Source: a bacterium
GTDB taxonomy: Bacteria; Krumholzibacteriota; Krumholzibacteriia; LZORAL124-64-63
DNA length: 64,000 nucleotides
Assembly (NCBI GenBank): GCA_016712675.1
Contig: JADJQR010000001.1
Coordinates: forward strand, 3,906,001 to 3,970,000
Direction of reading: 5' to 3'
Part shown: positions 10,671 through 18,788 of the stretch, in pieces
Numbering within the stretch: the stretch's first letter is position 1
Layout of the letters: the number at the start of each line of letters is the position of its first letter
Notes under the pieces: model-generated
What the model was told of the DNA's origin: nothing
What the model saw: only the letters and a program-made list of their open reading frames with translations
Databases searched by the model: none
Translations under genes and position numbers: made by a program

Positions 10671-11792
10671 TCAATAGAAGGCCAGGCCCAGCGCCACCGC
10701 GGGCGCCGCGCCGTGCCAGTGATCGGTCCCCACGGGCGTCGCCCGCCAGTGCATGATCTCGGCCGTGGCGCACAGGCCCACGCGCACGCCGTGACTGGCG
10801 GCGACCTCGCGCGCGTACACCAGCCGCAGCCCCAGCCCGAACATCCGGTACTCGCGGCCCAGGTAGCGCAGCACCTCGGTGCGGTCCAGCACCGCGCCGG
10901 CCCCGAGCACCGCCGACAGGCTGTACTGCGACTCGCCGGTGTGGCTGGCGCGCCCCAGCCCGTAGGCGACGGTCAGGCGATGGAACACGACGTCGCTGCT
11001 GCGCCCGGGCGTCAGCACCTGCGCCGTCTCGTAGCGGTTGCCGTCCCAGGCCAGGGTGAACTCGTGGAAGGGCACGCGCCGCTCGGTCGCGTCGAGGCTG
11101 CGCGGGTAGCGGCTGCGCCACGCCATCGCCAGGCCCAGCCCCGGGTCCACGCCCAGCACGCCGCCGGCGGCGGCGGGGTCCTCACCGTAGCGCGAGCCCA
11201 GCATCAGCGGCACCGTCAGGCGGCCCACCAGCTTCGGGAAGCCGGGCAGCGAGTCGGGACCGGCGTTGGCCAGCGCGGTGCCCGCGCGCAGCTCCCATTC
11301 GGGGTTCAGCGTGTTGGCGATCTCGAACGCCAGGCCGCCGCCCGGCAACCCGCGGAACTGCGCGAAGACGAGGAACTTGTCCACGCCCAGGAGGATGTCG
11401 TAGCCGGGGTCGTGGTCGGCCGGCACGTAGCGCCAGTCGCGCGTCTCGTAGACCACGTCCACGTCGGGGTCGTAGACGATGACCTGGTAGAGCCCGCCCG
11501 GCACCAGCTTGGCCGCCGGCACCGAGAACTGCCCGGGGTAGCCGCGGTCGATGTCCGCATACAGGCAGCCGCCCCCGTGCAGGCAGAATTCGACCTCGCC
11601 ATGGGGGAAGAATTTGCCGTCGGGGTCCTGGACGCTGAAGCGCAGGCGGGCCGGTGGCCGGCCGTCGATGGTGGTCGCGCGGGCCGGGACGACGGTCGTC
11701 ACGCCCAGGGCGCACACGGCCGCCAGGGCCATAAGCGGCCCGAAACGGCGCGCAATCGCGCGGATGAGCGTCCGGCAGGACGGCAAGCCCAT
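10671..11792 (-). CDS. Exported outer-membrane-type protein, unknown
   Basis: The protein is 373 residues with a long signal peptide (hydrophobic core PLMALAAVCALGVTTVV, cleavage near ARA-TTI). An N-terminal beta-sandwich-like region follows (DPDGKFFPHGEVEFCLHGGGCLY, LYQVIVYDPDVDVVYETRDWRYVP). The remaining ~250 residues are alternating beta-strands ending in an aromatic residue (ALGLAFY), the usual C-terminal signal of outer-membrane beta-barrels. It is cotranscribed with the Calx-beta lipoprotein, whose ATG lies 1 bp past this stop, so the pair may form a surface complex. No named family was recognised. Confidence 0.65.
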   Translation of the reverse strand: MGLPSCRTLIRAIARRFGPLMALAAVCALGVTTVVPARATTIDGRPPARLRFSVQDPDGKFFPHGEVEFCLHGGGCLYADIDRGYPGQFSVPAAKLVPGGLYQVIVYDPDVDVVYETRDWRYVPADHDPGYDILLGVDKFLVFAQFRGLPGGGLAFEIANTLNPEWELRAGTALANAGPDSLPGFPKLVGRLTVPLMLGSRYGEDPAAAGGVLGVDPGLGLAMAWRSRYPRSLDATERRVPFHEFTLAWDGNRYETAQVLTPGRSSDVVFHRLTVAYGLGRASHTGESQYSLSAVLGAGAVLDRTEVLRYLGREYRMFGLGLRLVYAREVAASHGVRVGLCATAEIMHWRATPVGTDHWHGAAPAVALGLAFY

Positions 11793-11923
11793 GGGGCAGC
11801 CCTCGCGGCGGTCAGGCCCGGGCGGCGTTCCGCGGGGCGGGGTCGATCCCGCCGGCCGCGCGCCGCGCCGGTCCGGTTTTGCAAGGGCTGTTCCATGACG
11901 CCGTCGGCATCCACGCCGTCAAT

Positions 11924-13159
11924 TCACCGACACGTCACCTCTACCCTGCGGTTGAGCGAGCGTCCCGCCTCGGTGTCGTTGTCGGCGATGGGCTCCGACT
12001 CCCCGGCACCGTGCGCCGACAATCGTGAGCCGCCGATGCCCCGCGCCACCAGCGCGGCGACCACGGCGGCCGCCCGCCTCTGGGACAGATCGCGATTGTA
12101 GGCATCCAGTCCCTCGCTGGAGGTGTGACCGACGATGGTGATGGCGGACTCCGGCGCGTTCTTCAGGCCGACGTACAGCAAGTCGAGCACCGGGGCGGAG
12201 TCCGGGCGGATCGCAGCCGAGTCGAAGTCGAACCCGATGCCGTGGACGATCGATCCACAGCCGGGCGGGCGTGTCGCGCGGTCACTGCACTCGGTGACCA
12301 GCGTGGCATCGGCGGCTCCGGTATAGAGACGGAACGGCGCGCGGTTGGTCGAGCGCACACCGAGGATGGCACCATCGTCGGCAATGCCCAGCACGAAGCT
12401 GCTGGGCACGCCGGTCACGCGATCCGCGCCGGTGGCGCGCAGCAGATTGCCGCTGACCGTGCCGCTCAGGTCACCGGTGCCGTCGTAGCAGCCGGAGACA
12501 TTCGCTCCGTCCTGCGTGAGTTCGAGCTTCACGCCCCGACCCTTCCACTTGCCGGTGAAGGCCTCCAGCCTGGGCACCGGCTCCTGGCTCCCTTCGCCGA
12601 CGATCTCGCTGAACTCGAAGAACGTCTTGTCGCGCTGGACGTCGATGCCGCCCCGCAGCGTGAGCTTCACCCAGCCCACGGGCCTCGTCGACGTGGCCGG
12701 AATGCGCGTAACCTGACCACTCGCCGCGTGTGTCGAGAGCGTCGCCACGGCCAGAAGTTCAAACGCGCCCTCCGGCCCCTCGACGCCGCCGGCGATTTCC
12801 ACCTCGCGGAAGAACGTCTGCGACGGACTTGGCGTCTCGCGCACTTCAGGCACGGCGAATTCCGTGAACGTCGTCATCGCCGGCAGCCGGTAGACAAACC
12901 AGATCCCGGTGTCCGCGGCGCCCGGCTTCGGCGTCACGACGAAGCCGGAGCCATCGCCATCGATGGCCCTGAGCGCCATGTCGACATCGACCTTCAGCTC
13001 CGCCGCCATCCCTCCCACCCGTTCTGGCAGCACGCCGTTGGCGAAGTTGAGGTAGTCAACGGACTGGGCATCGGTGTCGGCCGCCGCCGCCGCCGATGTC
13101 AGCAGCAGGGCGGCTGTGGCCAGGACCCGCTGCGGTCCGGATTGGTTGTGAATCCGCAT
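11924..13159 (-). CDS. OmpA-family peptidoglycan-binding protein
   Basis: The ATG at 13159 is preceded by GGAGAA and begins a signal peptide (MRIHNQSGPQRVLATAALLLTSAAAAA); the protein is 411 residues. The N-terminal half resembles a carbohydrate-binding/discoidin-like module (TFTEFAVPEVRETPS...VGWVKLTLRGGI). The middle is a small beta-rich domain. The C-terminal ~110 residues are an OmpA domain: GIGFDFDSAAIRPDSAPVLD, TIVGHTSSEG, YNRDLSQRRAAAV, GESEPIADNDTEAGRSLNRRVEV, with the NR-RVE signature that binds diaminopimelate. It is probably periplasmic and cell-wall bound. It is monocistronic by spacing. Confidence 0.85.
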   Translation of the reverse strand: MRIHNQSGPQRVLATAALLLTSAAAAADTDAQSVDYLNFANGVLPERVGGMAAELKVDVDMALRAIDGDGSGFVVTPKPGAADTGIWFVYRLPAMTTFTEFAVPEVRETPSPSQTFFREVEIAGGVEGPEGAFELLAVATLSTHAASGQVTRIPATSTRPVGWVKLTLRGGIDVQRDKTFFEFSEIVGEGSQEPVPRLEAFTGKWKGRGVKLELTQDGANVSGCYDGTGDLSGTVSGNLLRATGADRVTGVPSSFVLGIADDGAILGVRSTNRAPFRLYTGAADATLVTECSDRATRPPGCGSIVHGIGFDFDSAAIRPDSAPVLDLLYVGLKNAPESAITIVGHTSSEGLDAYNRDLSQRRAAAVVAALVARGIGGSRLSAHGAGESEPIADNDTEAGRSLNRRVEVTCR

Positions 13160-13246
13160 GGTCGCCTTCTCCTTCGACGGAATCGACGGCGGCGGCGGCC
13201 ACCGGACGCGGGGACTTCGGGAATCGTCACAAGCCGCCCAAGGCGA

Positions 13247-13270
13247 CGCCCGCCCCCGAAGGGGCGGGCG
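13247..13270 (-). terminator. Hairpin terminator after Cys-rich genes
   Basis: Two perfect 10-bp arms (13247-13256 and 13261-13270) flank a CGAA tetraloop directly downstream of the Cys-rich gene ending at 13293. There is no long T run. Confidence 0.6.
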
Positions 13271-13292
13271 CCGTTGTGGACCTGATGGTCCG

Positions 13293-13478
13293 CTAGCTGC
13301 CGCAGCTGCAGGAAGTGCAGGAGCAGCAGGTGCAGGGATCGCAGGCACAATTGTCGCACGTACAGCAGGCGCAGGGCTTGTCCTGCTTGGCGGCCAGCGA
13401 GCGGCTGGCACCGACGAACCCGGCCGTGGCGACGACGCCGACGATGGCCAGCGTCAACAGGGTCTTCTTCAGCTTCAT
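13293..13478 (-). CDS. Small exported Cys-rich protein (12 Cys)
   Basis: This is a 61-residue protein. The ATG at 13478 is chosen because AAGGA lies 8 nt upstream; an in-frame ATG at 13487 is also possible. Residues 1-30 are a signal peptide or anchor (MKLKKTLLTLAIVGVVATAG ... SLA). The mature ~30 residues hold 12 cysteines in CxC, CC and CxxC spacings (CACCTCDNCACDPC...) ending SCGS, with few other side chains. It resembles a metallothionein-like or metal-binding secreted peptide rather than a disulfide toxin. An upstream Cys-rich gene at 13558-13911 is in the same orientation 79 bp away. No homologous family is recalled. Confidence 0.6.
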   Translation of the reverse strand: MKLKKTLLTLAIVGVVATAGFVGASRSLAAKQDKPCACCTCDNCACDPCTCCSCTSCSCGS

Positions 13479-13557
13479 GTCGTCCATCCTTGTTGCCGAG
13501 GTTGAGGTCCGGCGACGGCACAACCGCGCCGTTCGCCCTGGCGCTTCGAACGAAGGC

Positions 13558-13911
13558 TCAACCGGCGATGGGAGGACGTTCGGCGGGGGCCGTGGAGCGC
13601 GACGTCGCCGCGACGTCGCCGGCCAGGATCCGGATTCCCCTCGCCGTCGCAGGCGGCGGCGAGGTCTCCAGCGTGACGGGGGACGTGCGGCTGCCGCAGG
13701 TCCCCGGGCAGGTTCCGCAGGCATCGGACCCGCAGGCGCCGCCATCGGGCAGGCAGCAGCAGTCGCCCGCATCCTGGCTGCAGCAGCAGGTGGCGGCTTC
13801 GGCCAGGGCGGGCATCTCGAGCAGGGGGGCACCGAGCCAGGGCGCGAGGACCACCAGCAGGACCGGCAGGGCGGTCCATCGCAGGACTGAGCGTGTCGCG
13901 GGCGTGCGCAT
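13558..13911 (-). CDS. Exported Cys-rich protein
   Basis: This 117-residue reading frame begins with a strong signal peptide (RWTALPVLLVVLAPWLGAPLL ... ALAEA). A cysteine cluster follows at about residues 42-75 (ATCCCSQDAGDCCCLPDGG, then CGSDACGTCPGTCGS). The tail is Ala/Pro-rich and unstructured. The signal peptide plus compact Cys cluster, and a second Cys-rich exported gene immediately downstream with a terminator after it, support a real two-gene unit. The start site is uncertain because no clear ribosome-binding site is visible. Metal storage or envelope redox roles are guesses. Confidence 0.5.
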   Translation of the reverse strand: MRTPATRSVLRWTALPVLLVVLAPWLGAPLLEMPALAEAATCCCSQDAGDCCCLPDGGACGSDACGTCPGTCGSRTSPVTLETSPPPATARGIRILAGDVAATSRSTAPAERPPIAG

Positions 13912-14167
13912 GACTAGATCATAGCTTTGCAGTGGGTGTTTGGCAAGGTGCAGTCGCCGGAGTCATCGGCTGCGCCCTGCTCCATGACTTGAAATCGCGC
14001 CTCCTTTTCAATCAGGACAGCGCGAGCCCGCTTCCGGGGCCGCCACCAACCGGCGGGTCAAAGCGCCCCGCCACAACCCCGCGCCGGGTTGCAATTCCCC
14101 CCGCCAACCCACTACGTTTCGCACGTTCCGGACCTGCACCGGCACCCGTCTTCAGGGAGTTCACGCC

Positions 14168-15334
14168 ATGGAAAAGCCCGTTCGCAAACCCGCCTGTCCC
14201 AACTTCTCGTCCGGCCCCTGCGCCAAGCGTCCCGGCTGGACCGTCGACGCGCTCAAGGACGCGCTAGTCGGCCGCAGCCACCGCTCGAAGGAGGGCAAGG
14301 CGCGCCTGCAGGAGTGCTCCGACCGCATGAAGAAACTGCTCGAGCTGCCCGACGACTACCGCATCGGCATCGTCGCCGGCTCGGACACCGGTGCGGTCGA
14401 GATGGCGATGTGGACGATGCTCGGACCGCGCCCGGTTGACATCTTCGGCTGGGAGTCGTTCGGCAAGGGCTGGATCACCGACGCCGTCAAGTACCTCAAG
14501 CTGCCGCAGGTGAACGAGTACAAGGCCGACTATGGTAGATTGCCGGACCTTCGCCTGGCCGATCGCACGCACGACATCATCTTCACGCTCAACGGCACCA
14601 CGTCGGGCGTGAAGGTGCCGAACTTCGACTGGATCGCCGCCGACCGCGAGGGCATCACCATCTGCGACGCCACCTCCGGCGTGTATGCGATGCCGATGGA
14701 CTTCTCGAAGCTCGACGTCGTCACCTTCTCGTGGCAAAAGGTGCTGGGCGGCGAGGCGGCGCACGGCGTTGTCATCCTGTCGCCACGTGCGGTGGCCCGC
14801 ATGCAGGAAAACGAGCCGAAGGTGCCGTGGCCGCTGCCCAAGACCTTCCGCCTGGCCGCGGAGGGCAAGCTGAAGCCGGGCGAGCTGGAGTACAGCACGG
14901 TCAACACGCCCTCGATGCTCTGCGTCGAGGACGCCATCGACGCGCTGAAGTGGGCCGAGTCGATCGGCGGCCTGCAGGGCCTCTACCGGCGTTCGAACGC
15001 CAACCTGGCCGCCTTCGAGAAGTGGGTGGCGACGTCCGACTGGATCGACTTCCTGGCCGAGTCGAAGGAAATCCGCTCGAACACCTCGGTCTGCTTCAAG
15101 GTGAAGGCCGCCTGGTTCCTGAAGCTGTCGGACGAGGACAAGGCCGCCGCCGCGAAGAAGATCTCCGCGCTGCTGGACAAGGAGGGCGTGGCCAAGGACA
15201 TCAACGCCTACGCCAAGGCCCCGGTCGGCTTCCGCGTCTGGTGCGGCGCCACGGTCGAGACGTCCGACATCGAGGCGCTGACGGCGTGGCTGGACTGGGC
15301 CTACGCGACGGTGGCCGCCGAGTACGTGAAATAG
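14168..15334 (+). CDS. serC: Phosphoserine aminotransferase
   Basis: This 388-residue PLP enzyme converts 3-phosphohydroxypyruvate and glutamate to O-phosphoserine in serine synthesis. It starts with the family's [14 protein letters not shown]. The substrate and cofactor segments are [26 protein letters not shown] and [11 protein letters not shown]. The Schiff-base lysine is K191 in SWQKVLGGE. The length and the [10 protein letters not shown] segment match the archaeal/alphaproteobacterial-type SerC subgroup rather than the E. coli type. It is the first gene of a three-gene serine operon, with serA 27 bp downstream. The 256-bp upstream region carries its promoter, but I see no clear boxes. 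Confidence 0.93.
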   Translation: MEKPVRKPACPNFSSGPCAKRPGWTVDALKDALVGRSHRSKEGKARLQECSDRMKKLLELPDDYRIGIVAGSDTGAVEMAMWTMLGPRPVDIFGWESFGKGWITDAVKYLKLPQVNEYKADYGRLPDLRLADRTHDIIFTLNGTTSGVKVPNFDWIAADREGITICDATSGVYAMPMDFSKLDVVTFSWQKVLGGEAAHGVVILSPRAVARMQENEPKVPWPLPKTFRLAAEGKLKPGELEYSTVNTPSMLCVEDAIDALKWAESIGGLQGLYRRSNANLAAFEKWVATSDWIDFLAESKEIRSNTSVCFKVKAAWFLKLSDEDKAAAAKKISALLDKEGVAKDINAYAKAPVGFRVWCGATVETSDIEALTAWLDWAYATVAAEYVK

Positions 15335-15361
15335 TCCGACAACCGCCAGGGAGGCGCTGAC

Positions 15362-16318
15362 ATGTTCAAGGTGCTGATCGCCGACAAGGCGGACAAGCTG
15401 TGCGAAACGGTGCTGCGCGATCGCGGCCTGGAGCCCGTCGTGAAGACCGGCATGGCGCCGAACGAGCTGAAGGCCTGCATCGCCGAGTACGACGCCATCA
15501 TCGTGCGCTCGGCCACCACGCTGACGCGTGAACTGGTCGAGGCCGCGACGAAGCTGAAGGCCGTGGCCCGCGCCGGCTCGGGCGTCGACAACATCGACGT
15601 GCCGGCCTGCTCGGAGAAGGGCGTGCTCGTCATGAACACGCCGTTCGGCAACACGGTCTCCACCGGCGAGCACGCCGTGGCCATGATGATGGCCCTGGCC
15701 CGCCACATCCCGCAGGCCAACGCCTCGACGCACGCCGGCAAGTGGGAGAAGAAGAAGTTCGAGGGTGTCGAACTGACCGGCAAGACCCTGGGCGTGGTGG
15801 GCTGCGGCAACATCGGCCAGGTCGTGGCCGAGCGCGGCCTGGGCCTGAAGATGAACGTGGTCGCCTTCGACCCCGTCCTGACGCCGGAAAAGGCGAAGGA
15901 ACTGGGCGTCAGGCTGGTCACGCTGGACGAACTGTACGCCCAGGCCGACTTCATCACCTATCACGTGGCGATGGTGCCGGCCACCAAGGGCATGATCAAC
16001 CAGGACGCCCTGGCGAAGATGAAGAAGGGCGTCCGCCTGATCAACTGCGCGCGCGGCGGCATCATGATGGAGGCGGACGTGAAGGCGGCGCTCGACAGCG
16101 GCCACGTCGCCGGCCTGGCCTGCGACGTCTATGCGACCGAACCTGCCACCGAGCACATGTTCTTCGGGCTGGAGAACGTGGTCTGCACGCCGCACATCGC
16201 GGCCTCGACCAAGGATGCACAGGTGACCGTGGCCCGGCAGGCGGCCGAGCAGATCGCCGACTACCTGCTGGACAAGGTGCGCAAGCACGCGGTCAACGGC
16301 GACAAGGTGGCGCCATGA
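15362..16318 (+). CDS. serA: D-3-phosphoglycerate dehydrogenase (short form)
   Basis: This 318-residue NAD-dependent enzyme catalyses the first step of serine synthesis. The nucleotide-binding motif is GVVGCGNIGQVV. Catalytic residues of the D-isomer 2-hydroxyacid dehydrogenase family are visible: Arg in INCARGGIM, Glu in DVYATEPA and His in PHIAAST. The protein ends right after the catalytic domain, so it lacks the C-terminal ASB and ACT domains that give serine feedback inhibition in longer forms. GGGAGG-like sequence precedes the ATG. The stop overlaps the start of the DUF1015 gene (ATGA), indicating translational coupling. Confidence 0.92.
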   Translation: MFKVLIADKADKLCETVLRDRGLEPVVKTGMAPNELKACIAEYDAIIVRSATTLTRELVEAATKLKAVARAGSGVDNIDVPACSEKGVLVMNTPFGNTVSTGEHAVAMMMALARHIPQANASTHAGKWEKKKFEGVELTGKTLGVVGCGNIGQVVAERGLGLKMNVVAFDPVLTPEKAKELGVRLVTLDELYAQADFITYHVAMVPATKGMINQDALAKMKKGVRLINCARGGIMMEADVKAALDSGHVAGLACDVYATEPATEHMFFGLENVVCTPHIAASTKDAQVTVARQAAEQIADYLLDKVRKHAVNGDKVAP

Positions 16319-17571
16319 AGAAGCTCCCCCTGTTCACCCCCATCCGCGGCATCCGCCCGGCGCCCGGCAAGGCGCAGGACGTCATCGCCCCGCCCTACGA
16401 CGTGCTCGACAGCGAGGAGGCGCGCCAGCTTGCCGCCGGCAGGCCGCTGAGCTTCCTGCACGTCTCGAAGGCCGAGATCGACCTGCCGCCCGGCACGGAC
16501 GTGCACGCGCCGGCGGTGTACGAGAAGGCGGCGGCGAACTTCCGGCGCCTGCTGGACGATGGCGTGCTCATCCAGGACAGCAAGCCCTGCTTCTACGTGT
16601 ACCGCCTGCAGATGGGCGACCACGTGCAGACCGGACTGGTGGTCGGCGCCTGCGTGGACGACTACGACGCCGGCCGCATCCGCCGCCACGAGTTCACGCG
16701 CCCGGTCAAGGAGGACGACCGCGTCAACCAGATCCGCTACGTGCGCGCGCAGACCGGGCCGGGCCTGATCGCCTACAAGCAAATCCCCGCCGCCGACGCC
16801 GTCATCCGGCGCGTGGCCGCCGGCCGGCCCGAGTTCACGGCCACCGGCCAGGGCGGCGTCATCCACACCCTGTGGGTCGTGGCCGACGACGCCGACATCA
16901 AGGCGCTGGTCGAAGCCTTCGACACGGCGCAGACGGTGTACATCGCCGACGGCCACCACCGCAGCGCGGCGGCCAGCCGCGTCAAGAAGCTCATGGTGGA
17001 AGAGCGCGGCGCCGCCCACACCGGCACCGAGCCCTACAACACCTACCTGGCGGTGGCCTACCCCGTCGACGAGATGAAGATCTGGGACTACAACCGCGTC
17101 GTGAAGGACCTGAACGGGCTGACGCCGGAAGCCTTCGTGGCCAAGGTGGGCGAGAGCTTCCGGATCGAGAAGATCGCAGGGCAGGCGAAGCCCGCCGCGC
17201 GGCGCGAGTTCGGCCTCTACCTGGGCCGGCAGTGGTACCGCCTCACGCCGACCGTGCCCACCCCGACGCGTGAACAGGATCCCGTCGGCGCGCTCGACGT
17301 CAGCGTGCTTTCGGACCTGGTGCTGGACCGCATCCTGGGCATCCAGGACCTGCGCAAGAGCGACCGCGTGGACTTCGTGGGCGGCATCCGCGGCCTGGGC
17401 GAGCTGGAGAAGCGTGTCGACTCGGGCGAGATGGCGGCCGGGTTCGCGCTGTTCGCCACCTCGCTGGACGACCTGATCGCCGTGGCGGACACCAACCAGG
17501 TGATGCCGCCGAAGTCGACGTGGTTCGAGCCGAAGCTGGCGGACGGGGTGGTGTCCAACCCGTTGCTGTAG
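16315..17571 (+). CDS. DUF1015 protein in the serine operon (possible serine/phosphoserine enzyme)
   Basis: The ATG at 16315 overlaps the serA stop, giving 418 residues beginning MKKLPLFTPIRGIRPAPGKA. DUF1015 features are clear: DVIAPPYDVLDSEEA near the N-terminus, FTRPVKEDDRVNQIRYV, and the strongly conserved IADGHHRSAAASRV. The DGHHR motif resembles the D/E-G-x-R motif of the ParB/SerK-like fold, which includes free-serine kinases. This fold link is my inference from the motif, not a demonstrated relationship here. serC-serA-DUF1015 operons occur in several phyla. No serB-type phosphatase lies in the operon, so a role in interconverting phosphoserine and serine is a reasonable hypothesis. 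It is a soluble cytosolic protein. Confidence 0.85.
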   Translation: MKKLPLFTPIRGIRPAPGKAQDVIAPPYDVLDSEEARQLAAGRPLSFLHVSKAEIDLPPGTDVHAPAVYEKAAANFRRLLDDGVLIQDSKPCFYVYRLQMGDHVQTGLVVGACVDDYDAGRIRRHEFTRPVKEDDRVNQIRYVRAQTGPGLIAYKQIPAADAVIRRVAAGRPEFTATGQGGVIHTLWVVADDADIKALVEAFDTAQTVYIADGHHRSAAASRVKKLMVEERGAAHTGTEPYNTYLAVAYPVDEMKIWDYNRVVKDLNGLTPEAFVAKVGESFRIEKIAGQAKPAARREFGLYLGRQWYRLTPTVPTPTREQDPVGALDVSVLSDLVLDRILGIQDLRKSDRVDFVGGIRGLGELEKRVDSGEMAAGFALFATSLDDLIAVADTNQVMPPKSTWFEPKLADGVVSNPLL

Positions 17572-17592
17572 GGGAACGGACCGGATGGGAAC

Positions 17593-17619
17593 GGGGCGCC
17601 GGCTTCTGGCCGGCGCCCC
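17593..17619 (+). terminator. Terminator of serine operon
   Basis: A perfect 11-bp stem (17593-17603 with 17609-17619) encloses a 5-nt loop, 21 bp after the DUF1015 stop. Confidence 0.7.
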
Positions 17620-17723
17620 TGCTCATGCCAGGCGCCCGCCGCCCACCCCCTTGACCCCATGCCGTCATCCATGACAGAATAGGGGACGCATTCAATCCCC
17701 GATCCTGCAGAGGAGACAACGTC

Positions 17724-18644
17724 GTGCCCAGCCTCCACCGTCCCGGCCGCCTGCTCCTGGCCGCACTCGTCCTGGCGGCGCTCGTCCCGGCCGCCGGCAC
17801 CGCCCGCGCCGCGGACCAGGCCTTCTTCAGCGAGGACGCCGAAGGCTGGTTCGTGCGCGACATCAGCTGCAGCAACTACAACGCGATCGTCGCCGCGCAC
17901 GCGCTGACGTGGCACGGTACGGGCGGCGACCCCGGTGGCTACGTGTCGCACCACGACGTGACCAACCAGTGCGCTTTCTTCGTGGCGCCGGCCTCCTGGC
18001 TGGGCGATCGCTCCGCCTTCGCGGGCGGCAGCCTGACCTTCTCCCTCACATCGACCGAGCGCGACTACTCGGGCTCGGACGTCGTCATCCTGATCGGTGC
18101 CGGACGCGTCATCTGCCATGAGCTGCCCCAGTTGCCGCCGGCACCTCCGGCCTGGCGGGCCTACGTCGTCCCGCTGGAGGCTGGCGCGTTCCGCTACAAC
18201 AACAGCGCAGGCGCGGTCGTCAGCGCCGCCGACTTCGACGCGGTGCTGGCGGACGTCGACGTGCTGATGCTGCCGGCCGAGTTCGGGGCCGAGATCGAGG
18301 AGACCGTCGGGCTGGACAGCGTGCGGCTGGTGCTGCCCGCCAGCGCGACGCCGGTGCCGGCGGTCGCAACCGCCGGCCTGGCCGCGGTGCCCAACCCCTT
18401 CAACCCGTCGACAACCCTGGTCTTCGAGCTTCCGCGCGCCATGCCCGTTCGCCTGACCGTGCACGACATGTCCGGACGCCTGGTCCGCGTGCTGCGCGAT
18501 GGCCAGGAAGGCGCAGGCGGCCACAACGAGGTGGCCTGGGACGGCCGTGACGACACCGGTCGCGCACAGCCGTCGGGCGTCTATCTCGCACGGATGGACG
18601 CGGCGGCCCTAGGCGCGACGACACGACTGACGCTGCTGCGCTGA
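17724..18644 (+). CDS. Secreted protein with laminin-B-like and FlgD-type C-terminal domain
   Basis: The protein is 306 residues with a signal peptide (RLLLAALVLAALVPAAGTARA). Residues ~33-190 resemble a laminin IV type B domain, a beta-sandwich seen in adhesive proteins (FFSEDAEGWFVRD ... GGYVSHHDV ... GSLTFSLTSTE). Residues ~222-306 form a FlgD-type Ig module: VPNPFNPSTTLVFELP, VHDMSGRLVRVL, WDGRDDTGRAQPSGVYLARM and a final TRLTLLR. The same C-terminal module occurs in three other genes of this window, so it may be a secretion or anchoring tag. AGAGGAGA precedes the start. No enzymatic motif is visible. Confidence 0.75.
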   Translation: MPSLHRPGRLLLAALVLAALVPAAGTARAADQAFFSEDAEGWFVRDISCSNYNAIVAAHALTWHGTGGDPGGYVSHHDVTNQCAFFVAPASWLGDRSAFAGGSLTFSLTSTERDYSGSDVVILIGAGRVICHELPQLPPAPPAWRAYVVPLEAGAFRYNNSAGAVVSAADFDAVLADVDVLMLPAEFGAEIEETVGLDSVRLVLPASATPVPAVATAGLAAVPNPFNPSTTLVFELPRAMPVRLTVHDMSGRLVRVLRDGQEGAGGHNEVAWDGRDDTGRAQPSGVYLARMDAAALGATTRLTLLR

Positions 18645-18788
18645 CGAGCAGGCCGCCCGTCATCCGGTTTGCCCTTCCTGCCCGCCGTGTCGTACCTTGA
18701 TCGTGTCGCGCCCCCGCCATTGCGCGACACCACGATGGGTCGAGTCCAACGGAAGCCGCCAGCAGCGGGCGCGGCGTGATTCGGGGTC

